The notes below the pieces were generated by a model that saw only the letters and a list, made by a program, of their open reading frames with translations, made no database searches and had not been told where the DNA came from. From assembly GCA_033032865.1 (NCBI GenBank), contig JAWHQI010000277.1, positions 1,520,501 to 1,584,500 of the forward strand: a stretch of DNA of 64,000 nt, written 5' to 3'. The position numbers were made by a program, and so were the translations under genes. Shown here piece after piece: positions 39,789 through 48,844 of the stretch. Each line of letters opens with the position of its first letter. The first letter of the stretch is position 1. The stretch comes from Dactylorhiza incarnata (Eukaryota > Streptophyta > Magnoliopsida > Asparagales > Orchidaceae).

Positions 39789-42700
39789 TTGTTCACGCTT
39801 ATAGGGAGATTTAAGGTAAAGAATCATTGGGCGCGTGTTCTGTTCGATTCGGGTGCTACCTATTCGTTTGTAGCATGGGCCTTTGTTGAGCGTCACTGTT
39901 TGACCCCTGAGCTGGGCAACGATTCGTTCCTCGTTAAGTTCCCTTCTGGTGATTTGGTGTCCTCGAACCAGTGTGTCCGAAGTTGCCCCGTTCTCTTAGG
40001 AGATTTCTTGGTTGTTGCTGATCTCAAAGTGTTGGACTTAGAAGACTTTGATGTGATATTGGGTATGGACTGGTTGTCCAGTTATGATGCGGTCATCCGA
40101 TGCAAGGAAAAGCGTCTGGACTTTGTGATGGACAACGGTCATCCCATGAGCGTTTTTGGTTCTCCGTACCAGAGTTCTTCGATAATTTCTGCGGTATGTG
40201 CTCGGAAACTGTTAATTTCCGGTTGTTTGGCTTACCTTGTTTCTGTAGTAGAAACTGTTCCTGGACCGCCGTGTATTGAGAGCGTTCCGGTTGTGCGAGA
40301 GTTTCCTGACATCTTTCCTGTCAGTCTTCCTGGACTCCCGCCTGATAGAGATGTGGAGTTCGTTATTGATCTTGAGCCGGGTACTCGTCCTATTGCTAAG
40401 GCACCGTACCGTATGGCCCCGCGCGAGTTAGAAGAGTTGTGAACTCAGTTAGATGAGTTGTTGCAGTGTAGTTTCATTAGGCCAAGTTCTTCTCCCTGGG
40501 GTGATCCAGTGTTGTTCGTAAAAAAGAAGGACGATTCCATGAGATTGTGCATAGATTATAGAGAGTTAAACAAAGTGACCATCAAGAATAGGTATCCATT
40601 GCCGAGGATAGATGAACTGTTTGATCAGTTGCGTGGTAGCACGGTGTTTTCAAAGATTGATCTTCGATCAGGCTACCATCAGTTGAGGATCCTTGAGTCG
40701 GACGTTCCCCAGACTGCCTTTCGTTCTCGTTATGGCCATTTTGAGTTCCTAGTTATGTCCTTTGGATTGACGAATGCACCCTCTACGTTTATGGACTTGA
40801 TGAACCGCGTGTTCAAGGATTTTCTGGATCATTTCGTCGTAGTATTCATCGATGATGTGCTGGTTTATTCTAGAAGTGCTGAGGAGCATGCTACGCATTT
40901 GCGCTTAGTATTGTCTACTCTTAGAGAGCACAAGTTGTATGCGAAGCTGAGTAAGTGCGAGTTCTGGCTTTCTCAGGTGTCCTTCCTGGGTCATGTGGTG
41001 AACACGGATGGAATTAATGTAGACCCCGCTAAGATTTCTGCTGTGTTAGATTGGAAGACGCCTTCAACACCTAAGGAGATAAGGAGTTTCTTAGGGTTGG
41101 CTGGGTACTACAAGAGATTTGTTCAAGGATTTTCAGTGCTGTCGGCACCTTTAACTAAGCTTACCCAGAAGAATACCGCTTTTGTTTGGAGCGATAAGTG
41201 CGAAGAAGCCTTCCAGGAGTTAAAGTGGCGTTTGTGCAGTGCCCCTGTGTTGGCCTTGCCGATCGAAGGAATAGAGTACGCTGTGTATGTGGATGCATCT
41301 CACATTGGGTTAGGATGTGTATTAATGCAAGAAGGGAAGGTGATTGCTTATGGGTCTAGACAATTGAAAGTTCATGAAAGGAATTACCCTACGCATGACT
41401 TAGAATTTGCTGCAGTGATCTATGCTTTAAAACTTTGGAGATATTTATTATATGGAGTGTCATGCAAGATTTATACGGATCACAAGAGTCTGAAGTGTGT
41501 ATTCACCCAGAAAGAGCTGAATTGGCGCCAACGGAGGTGGTTGGAGTATGTTGCGGATTATGAGGTTGATATCCTCTATCATCTGGGTAAGGCTAATGTA
41601 GTGGTTGATGCCCTGAACAGAAAGACCATGCATATCTTCAATCTCTCTTTGTCGTCCTTAGTAGAGGAGTTTATGTTGATGGATATTTCAGTCGGTAGTT
41701 GCACCGCGCCTTCGATCTTAGAGGCTGATGAAACTTCTTAGATTACCCTTACGAGATTGCATCAGAAGGAAGATCCTGACTTGCAGCATCTTCAAGTTAG
41801 GACTGAAAAAGGAGAATTACCTGATTTTTCTATTGATGATAAAGATACCCTGATGTATCGAGGTAGATACTGCATTCCCGCGCCGGAAGATATTCGAGCA
41901 AAGATCTGTAGTGAAGCGCACAACTCTAGTGTTTCCTATCATCCTGGTTCCACAAAAATGTACAAAGGCCTGAAGCAGATTGTTTGGTGGCCAGGTATGA
42001 AGAGTGATATAGCAAGGTATGTTTCTGAATGTTTAACCTGTCAGCGCGTGAAGGCAGATCATAAGAGGCCTGGAGGTAAGTTGAACCCGTTGGATATTCC
42101 AAGATGGAAGTGAGAGAGTATTTCAATGGACTTCATTACCGGTTTGCCGAGATCTCCCGCAGGTCATGATTCAGTATGGTTCATAGTTGATAGATTGACA
42201 AAGTGTGCCCACTTTGTACCTTTTAAGATTGGATATTCAATGGAGAAGATAGCAGAGCTGTACTTGGACGAAGTCATCAGATTGCATGGTGTGCCCGTAA
42301 GCATTGTGTCGGACTGAGACTCAAGGTATATGTCTCGTTTCTGGTAGAGTTTGCAGGGAGCTTTGGGCACTGACCTTAGATACTCTACCGCTTACCACCC
42401 TCAGACGAATGGTCAGACTGAAAGAGTAAATCAAATTTTGGAAGATATGATAAGGTGTTATATTCTAGATCATGGAGGAGCTTGGGACAAACGTCTCGGA
42501 TTGATGGAATTTGCCTACAATAATAGTTTTCAGGAGAGTTTGCAAATGGCCCCCTTTGAGGCTTTGTACGGGAGGCATTGCCGAGCTCCCTTGTTTTGGG
42601 CCGAGGTTGGCGAGAGGCCGTTGTTAGGCCCTGAGGCTTTGGAAGAGATGAGCGTTGTTGTGACTCATATTCTCGAGAAGCTTCAAATTGCTCAGGAGCG

Positions 42701-43163
42701 GTATGAGAAGTATGCCAATCGGAGGATGGTGGAGCTAGAGTTTGTTATTGGAGATAAGGTGTTCTTGAAAGTTTCTCCGATGCGAGGCGTTAAGGGATTT
42801 GGAAGGAACCACAAGTTGGACCCCAGGTATGTGGGACCTTTCCGGATTGTTGAGCGCATCGGAGCGTCAGCTTATGGATTAGATTTGCCTGCTTCCTTCC
42901 CAAATGTTCACGATGTGTTTCATGTGAGCCAGTTGAAGAAGTGTTTGCGTAGTGATCGGCTTATTCTTGATTCGGTGCCCATGCTGCAACCCAATCTTTC
43001 ATATGTCGAAGAGTCTGTCCGAATCTTGGAGACTCAGGAGTGTGTGTTGCGGAGGAAGACGATCCCGATGGTTTAGGTTCTTTGGAAGAATCAGGGTGTC
43101 GAGAGCGCAACATGGGAGCTGGAGTCTGCCATGAAAGAGACTCATCCTATCCTCTTCTCTTAG
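39789..43163 (+). pseudogene. Chromovirus pol: protease, RT, RNase H, integrase, chromodomain
   Basis: One continuous frame of 1,125 codons interrupted by six stops (40440 TGA, 41739 TAG, 42111 TGA, 42315 TGA, 42345 TAG, 43074 TAG). Protease LFDSGATYSFVA (about 39841). RT from [20 protein letters not shown] through [13 protein letters not shown] to the catalytic box [12 protein letters not shown] (about 40840). RNase H from [13 protein letters not shown] (about 41278) to TDHKSLK. Integrase zinc finger (about 41890-42060, HNS...HPG and CxxC), core [11 protein letters not shown] and YHPQTNGQTERVNQ. C-terminal fold FRIVERIGASAYGLDLP, then a chromodomain with VLRRKTIPMV and TWELESAM, ending 43163. 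Confidence 0.93.
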
Positions 43164-43254
43164 ATTTCGGGTAAACCTTCTGTCTGGAACCCTTTGAATT
43201 TGATTCTGTATCTTTCTTAACCTTTGGATTTCAAGTTTCGGGACGAAACTTCCT

Positions 43255-43269
43255 TTTAGGGGGAGTGAC
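43255..43269 (+). promoter_or_regulatory. Polypurine tract of chromovirus
   Basis: TTTTAGGGGGAGTGAC directly before the LTR start TGTAACGCCCC. The upstream GGGACGAAACTTCC string is typical of this clade. Confidence 0.8.
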
Positions 43270-43428
43270 TGTAACGCCCCTGATTTTCATTAATTATTTA
43301 CGTGACCGCTGTGGCATAATTTTGGCGTAAAGGCGTTACGTCAGCTTGTCAGGTTTAGTTTTGAGCCTTAGCGTAGTTAAAGTATGTAATTTAGATCGAG
43401 CGTGCGAGTTTTCACGTCGTTTTGATTT
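43270..43428 (+). repeat. 3' LTR of chromovirus, first part
   Basis: Starts TGTAACGCCCCTG and is interrupted at 43428 by the copia. The target bases GATTT (43424-43428) are repeated at 48845. Confidence 0.9.
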
Positions 43429-44094
43429 TGTGAGAACTTGAAAATAACAGGAATTTTTTATTTCCAAAAATCTAAGTATTATAAGAGTATTGCCTCCTTT
43501 ATATAGACTAGGAGGGAAACAATAAAATACAAAAATACGATGTGGGACTAAATACAAATACACAGTACACAAGAGAGCTGGGCGGTCTGGGCGGTCAGGA
43601 ATATTGAGACCGCAGCGACTTCTGTGATCTGGAGTGAGGTCGGGCGATCACACGACAGGAGGAAGGTCGTGTGACAGAGGAGACTGTCAGACGGTTAGAT
43701 TGTTCTGGCGAACGCTCCCCCATAAGGGAGAGACCGGGAGGGCCAGACCACTTCTCTCCATAAGAAGTGATCTGGTATATCCGAGATGAACTGGCAGTCT
43801 TGCACTTGGAGACCGCTGAGACCGCTGGCTCTAGACTGCTTGGAGAGGCGGAATGTTGCTGACCTTCACCAGATGCGACCTTGCATACTTGAGGAGAAGT
43901 GGCGGTTTGATGCATGGAGACCGCACAGACCGCGGTTATCAAACAGTTGTCTGATAGAGCTGGAGATCGCCGGCCTTCATCTGGCACGATCTCGCATATC
44001 TGAGGAGGAGCAGCGGTCTGATTCTGGGAGACCGCACAGACCGCTGGCTTCAGATCGCGCGACTTCAATCCTTCGAGACCGCTTGGCTTCAACA
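43429..44094 (-). repeat. 3' LTR of the copia (666 bp)
   Basis: Plus-strand ends TGTGAGAACTTG and GGCTTCAACA. A TATA box on the minus strand (AGTCTATATAAAGG) lies at about 43496-43509. Confidence 0.93.
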
Positions 44095-44760
44095 CTCCCC
44101 CGCAAGCTGGAGCATATGTATCAATCATGCCTAGCTTGTTACACACGTCGGAGAAGGATGAAGATATCGGTTTGGTGAAGATATCAGCCAGCTCTTTATC
44201 TGAAGTTACGAAGGGAGTACAGATTTGTTTCTTCAAGATTTCTTCCCTGATGAAATGACAGTCCACTTCAATGTGTTTGGTTCTCTCATGAAAGACTGGG
44301 TTCTGAGATATATAGATTGCAGCTTTGTTGTCACAGAACATTGGCAATGGATGGTTGTAAACTTCTCCTAAGTCAAGAAGGAGAGTTCGTAACCACTTAA
44401 ACTCACATGTGGTTTGGGCCATGCTTCTGTACTCGGCCTCAGCACTTGATCTGGGTACTACTGCTTGTTTCTTGCTCTTCCAGCTCACCAGATTTCCTCC
44501 CACGAAGGTGCAGAACCCAGATGTGGATTTCCTGTCTCCTTTATCATCAGCGTAGCTAGCATCTGAATAGGCTTCTATCTTGAGATGGTTGTTCCTTTGG
44601 AACAGAAGTCCCTTCCCTGGAGATCCCTTAACGTATTCTAATATCTTTAAAGCATCTTGAAGATGACATTCCTTCGGAGCTTGCATGAATTGGCTGACCT
44701 TCCCAACAGCATAACAGATATCAGGTCTTGTTACAGTTAGGTAGATGAGCTTGCCTACAA
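43595..44760 (-). pseudogene. Copia RNase H region, cut off from the main frame
   Basis: Frame 44686 downwards encodes FMQAPKEC-type link, LKIEAYSDASYADDKGDRKS, VPRSSAEAEYRSMAQTTCEF, MFCDNKAAIYISQNPVFHER and the end ELADIFTKPISSSFSDVCN. Catalytic residues look present. The open frame runs on through the 3' LTR only because no stop occurs. It is out of frame with gag-pol because of the upstream deletion. Confidence 0.88.
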
Positions 44761-47700
44761 GACGACAATATCCAGTGCTATCAAGTAGAGGAGGAGAGTT
44801 GTCAGTCCAAAGTTTGTCGTCTCCCTGATGAAATGACAGTCCATATCTTTGGTCACAAAGTGTTGGAGGAGATGTTTCTTTGTAAGGGAGACACCTTCAA
44901 CATCATCACCTGTGAGAAGGATGTCATCAACGTATACAGCCAGAACAACCATTCCATGAGATGTCTTGCGAATGAAGAGAGAGTGATTCGCAGAACTACG
45001 GGCAAATCCAATGATCTTGATAACCTCGTTAAATTTTTCGAACCAAGCGCGAGGACTTTGCTTAAGACCATAGATGACCTTCTTTAGCTTACATACACGA
45101 GTCTCCCCCGGAGCAACATACCCTGGAGGTTGCTCCATGAAAACAACCTCTTGAAGATCACCATAGAGAAAGGCATTCTTGACATCCAATTGAGAGAGTT
45201 GCCAACCTTTGTTGACGGCCACAGAGAAGAGGACCCTGATGGTTGTAAGATGAGCGACAGGTGAGAAAGTGTCAAAGAAGTCTACTCCATATGTCTGAGT
45301 AAGACCTTTGGCAACCAAGCGAGCTTTGTAGCGGTCAACAGAGCCATCATCACAATATTTTATCACAAAGACCCATCTACACCCAACAACATCTATCCCA
45401 ATAGGTGGAGGAACAAGAGTCCAAGTGCCACGGTCCTGAAGGGTGGAGATTTCATCATCCATGGCAGCCTTCCAGTGTGGGATGGCAAGAGCCTCCTGAT
45501 AACTGGTTGGGGTGGCAGTATCTGTAATAGCAATAGCAAAAGCCCTAACAGAGGGGGTAAGTTGAGCATAAGTTACAACATCGTGAATAGAGTGTTGCGT
45601 ACATGAGCGAACTCTCTTCTGAAGAGCAATAAGGAGGTCTTCAGTGGTGACTGTATCTGCAGGAGAGTCATCATCAGAAGAAGATAGTGCTGGCCCAAGA
45701 GCCGGGAGAGAAGGCCCCGGAGTAGGAGGACAGGTGGAAGAAGATGCTGGAAGAGGTGGAGGGAAAGGAAGAGGTGGTGGAGTTGGGAGAGTAGGTGGTG
45801 GTGGTGGAGAGTAAATGAGCGGTGTTGTTGGACTAGGCGCAGGAGGCTGAGAGGTGGAAGAGTGAGAAAAGTATGGAACAGTTTCAAAGAAGGTGACATC
45901 AGCGGAAACATATTGTTTGCGGAGAAGGGAATCATAGCATCGGTACCCTTTCTGAGTTGGAGAATAACAAACAAAGATGCATTTAACGGCCCGAGGAGAG
46001 AGTTTGTCCCGACCTGGGGAAGGAGTGTGGACAAACGCAGTACAACCGAACACCTTGAGAGGTAATGAGAAGGGTTGTGAGGTGGGATATAGAAGAGAGA
46101 AGGGGGTGGAGCCGTGAAGAAGAGTGGAGGGAATGCGGTTAATGAGATAGCAGGAGATGAGGATGGCATGACCCCAATAGGTTTTGGGCATATTCATCTG
46201 GAAGAGTAAGGTGCGAGCCATGTCGAGGAGGTGACGATTCTTACGTTCCGCTATCCCATTTTGTTGAGAAGTATAAGGACAACTAGTCTGATGTATAAGA
46301 CCCTGATTCATGCAAAACTCAGAAAATTGATGAGAAACATACTCTTTAACATTATCAGTGCGAATAGCCTTGATAGATACTCCAAACTGAGTGGAAATTT
46401 CATTGTAGAAAGTTTTGAAAACAGAAAAAAGTTCTGAGCGTTCTTTTAACAGATACACCCAAGTACATCGAGAGAAGTCATCAATAAAAGTAACAAAATA
46501 CAAACTACTCCAACCTACGGTCTTGGTAGGAGAAGGACCCCAGATGTCCGAGTGGAGGAGATCAAATGGACGCGTCGAGCAACGTCCATGTTTGGCAGGG
46601 TAGGAAGCCCGATGGTGCTTTCCTAGTTGACAAGCTTCACAGTTGAGAGGAAAGGTATCTTTGATGAGGCGAGGTAGAAGTTGATACAGCAGCCGAGGTG
46701 GAGGGTGCCCAAGACGGAGGTGCCATTGATGGAGAGAATCAGAGACGGTAGAAACAGAGTGAGCAGCAAGAACGTCAAGGAAGTAGAGGCCTCCACTCTC
46801 AGTCCCAGTAGCAACTGTCTCCTTCGTATGAAGATCCTGAAAATAATAGTTAGTCGGAGTGAACATAATAGAGCATTGTAATTGTTGAGAGAGTGCCTTG
46901 ACTGATAGTAAGTTGCATGGAAAAGTAGGCACATAAAGAGTGTTCTGAAGAGAGATAGTCGGAGTGACTTGAACTATTCCAGTCCCACACACATGTGAGG
47001 GAGAACCATCTGCGGTTAGAACCGGAGGTAAATTCTTGTGTTCTAGTAACTGAGAGAAAAGGTGAGGGTTTCCTGTCATATGATTTGTTGCTCCAGAATC
47101 AATAAGCCATTTACCTTCAGTAACCACATGCACGCTACCAGAGGAGGTAGCAACAGAAGCAGACGGTGAGCTAGTACCCGGTTGAGAAGCAGTAGCCAGA
47201 GGGCGAAGGTGAGGATGCTTGAGATAGCAACGATCAATTGTGTGACCCCTCCGACCACAATGAGAACAGATGTGCTGCGGAGGTCCACGACCACCAAGAG
47301 ATCCACCACGGCCACCGGTGTGACCACGTTCAACCTTGTGAGCAAAGCTCTCTGGAGGAGGAGGGGAAGACAACAAGGGTCGTTGGAGAAGGGAGGTAAC
47401 AGCAGAGACCCGAGCAGCGGTGGCATCAAGAGTTGGAGATTCAGCTTCTCCAAGGATTTGTTGTCGTATCAGATCATAGGACTCTGGAAGACGAAGAAGG
47501 TAAAACACAACCAGGAGCTCTTGGAAATGTTTATGTTGTTCAGCAAGATCAGCAGAGAAGGGCCGATGTTGAAGGAGTTCAGCCCCAAGGGCCTGAACTG
47601 CTTGATATGCTGTGGTGGGATCCATGGTTGGGCGGGTAAAGAGATCTGCATATAAGGTGTAGATGCGGGAGGTTTTGGCACCTTTTGAGTAAAGGGCCGC

Positions 47701-48030
47701 AAGATGGTTCCAGGCTGCCTTGACTGTCTCATCATGACGAATGATAGGAAGGCACTCATCAGAGAGACTGTTAGCAAGCCAGGTGCGGACCAGAGCATCA
47801 TTAGCATCCCAATCATCAAATGTAGCAGATCCACAGGGAGGAAGATCATCGGTGAGATAATGGCGTTTGCGTTGAGAGCGTAAAAGGAAGGTGAAGGAGA
47901 CACTCCAATCAGCATAATTAGAGCCAGTGAGCTTGGAGGAGGTGCCAAGGTTTCCAGAGGGGGTAGAAATAGCCACAGGAGTTGGCAGTGGTTGGGGAGG
48001 TGGTGTTGCAGTCTCAGATGGGGTACCCAT
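44755..48030 (-). CDS. Copia gag-protease-integrase-RT polyprotein (1,091 aa, truncated end)
   Basis: One long open frame from ATG 48030. Gag core with LTGSNYADWSVSFTFLLRSQ; zinc knuckle CSHCGRRGHTIDRC (about residue 255); protease WLIDSGATNHMTG (about 310); pre-integrase WHLRLGHPPPRLLYQLLP; integrase with HSDIWGPSP, IRTDNVKEYV and QQNGIAERKNRHLLDMA (D, D, E present); Pro-rich linker; reverse transcriptase with CRWVFVIKYCDDGSVDRYKA, LSQLDVKNAFLYGDL, VIYGLKQSPRAWF and the catalytic LAVYVDDILLTGDD. After FVTKDM the sequence jumps to a foreign DCHFIRE and out of frame, ending at 44755. The last part of RT is therefore lost. Confidence 0.93.
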   Translation of the reverse strand: MGTPSETATPPPQPLPTPVAISTPSGNLGTSSKLTGSNYADWSVSFTFLLRSQRKRHYLTDDLPPCGSATFDDWDANDALVRTWLANSLSDECLPIIRHDETVKAAWNHLAALYSKGAKTSRIYTLYADLFTRPTMDPTTAYQAVQALGAELLQHRPFSADLAEQHKHFQELLVVFYLLRLPESYDLIRQQILGEAESPTLDATAARVSAVTSLLQRPLLSSPPPPESFAHKVERGHTGGRGGSLGGRGPPQHICSHCGRRGHTIDRCYLKHPHLRPLATASQPGTSSPSASVATSSGSVHVVTEGKWLIDSGATNHMTGNPHLFSQLLEHKNLPPVLTADGSPSHVCGTGIVQVTPTISLQNTLYVPTFPCNLLSVKALSQQLQCSIMFTPTNYYFQDLHTKETVATGTESGGLYFLDVLAAHSVSTVSDSLHQWHLRLGHPPPRLLYQLLPRLIKDTFPLNCEACQLGKHHRASYPAKHGRCSTRPFDLLHSDIWGPSPTKTVGWSSLYFVTFIDDFSRCTWVYLLKERSELFSVFKTFYNEISTQFGVSIKAIRTDNVKEYVSHQFSEFCMNQGLIHQTSCPYTSQQNGIAERKNRHLLDMARTLLFQMNMPKTYWGHAILISCYLINRIPSTLLHGSTPFSLLYPTSQPFSLPLKVFGCTAFVHTPSPGRDKLSPRAVKCIFVCYSPTQKGYRCYDSLLRKQYVSADVTFFETVPYFSHSSTSQPPAPSPTTPLIYSPPPPPTLPTPPPLPFPPPLPASSSTCPPTPGPSLPALGPALSSSDDDSPADTVTTEDLLIALQKRVRSCTQHSIHDVVTYAQLTPSVRAFAIAITDTATPTSYQEALAIPHWKAAMDDEISTLQDRGTWTLVPPPIGIDVVGCRWVFVIKYCDDGSVDRYKARLVAKGLTQTYGVDFFDTFSPVAHLTTIRVLFSVAVNKGWQLSQLDVKNAFLYGDLQEVVFMEQPPGYVAPGETRVCKLKKVIYGLKQSPRAWFEKFNEVIKIIGFARSSANHSLFIRKTSHGMVVLAVYVDDILLTGDDVEGVSLTKKHLLQHFVTKDMDCHFIRETTNFGLTTLLLYLIALDIVVL

Positions 48031-48166
48031 GAAAAGAGAGATCGCGCAGTCTCGAGAAGATAGATGAGATCACGCGGTCAGGAGGTGAAAGACCGGTCGG
48101 AGAGAGAGATATGAGACCGTACAGATTGTGCGGTCAGAAAGTAGAGATCGACAGAAGAGATCGAGA

Positions 48167-48178
48167 TCTCTGATACCA
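48167..48178 (-). promoter_or_regulatory. Primer-binding site of the copia
   Basis: Minus strand TGGTATCAGAGA, directly next to the LTR edge at 48179; initiator-Met type. Confidence 0.88.
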
Positions 48179-48844
48179 TGTGAGAACTTGAAAATAACAG
48201 GAATTTTTTATTTCCAAAAATCTAAGTATTACAAGAGTATTGCCTCCTTTATATAGACTAGGAGGGAAATAGTAAAATACAAAAATACGATGTGGGACTA
48301 AATACAAATACACAGTACACAAGAGAGCTGGGCGGTCTGGGCGGTCAGGAATATTGAGACCGCAGCAACTTCTGCGATCTGGAGTGAGGTCGGGCGATCA
48401 CACGACAGGAGGAAGGTCGTGTGACAGAGGAGACCGTCGGACGGTTAGATTGTTCTGGCGAACGCTCCCCCATAAGGGAGAGACCGGGAGGGCCAGACCA
48501 CTTCTCTCCATAAGAAGTGATCTGGTATATCCGAGATGAACTGGCAGTCTTGCACTTGGAGACCGCTGAGACTACTAGCTCTAGACTGCTTGGAGAGGCG
48601 GAATGTTGCTGACCTTCACCAGATGCGACCTCGCATACTTGAGGAGAAGTGGCGGTCTGATGCATGGAGACCACACAGACCGCGGTTATCAAACAGTTGT
48701 CTGATAGAGCTGGAGATCGTCGGCCTTCATCTGGCACGATCTCGCATATCTGAGGAGGAGCAGCGGTCTGATTCTGGGAGACCGCACAGACTGCTGGCTT
48801 CAGATCGCGCGGCTTCAATCCTTCGAGACCGCTTGGCTTCAACA
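48179..48844 (-). repeat. 5' LTR of the copia (666 bp)
   Basis: Same ends and length as the other LTR. The minus-strand TATA box AGTCTATATAAAGG is at about 48246-48259. Confidence 0.93.

Larger units (their letters stand above)
43429..48844 (-). mobile_element. Near-complete Ty1/copia element (5,416 bp)
   Basis: LTRs 43429-44094 and 48179-48844, both 666 bp, with perfect 5-bp target duplication GATTT (43424-43428, 48845-48849). On the minus strand: primer-binding site 48178-48167, gag-pol frame from 48030, polypurine tract next to 44095. By eye the LTRs differ at about 16 positions, all transitions (about 2.4%), so insertion is fairly recent. An internal deletion at about 44845 removes the end of reverse transcriptase and shifts the frame, so it is not autonomous. 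It sits in the 3' LTR of the chromovirus. Confidence 0.95.

Noticed and set aside
43595..44090. C-terminal extension of the copia RNase H frame through the LTR
   Set aside because: The same residues appear at 48345-48842 in the other LTR; it is LTR sequence that happens to be open.
45573..47948. Frames of 103-198 aa in other phases of the copia region
   Set aside because: Shadows of the 1,091-aa gag-pol frame, which carries all recognised motifs.
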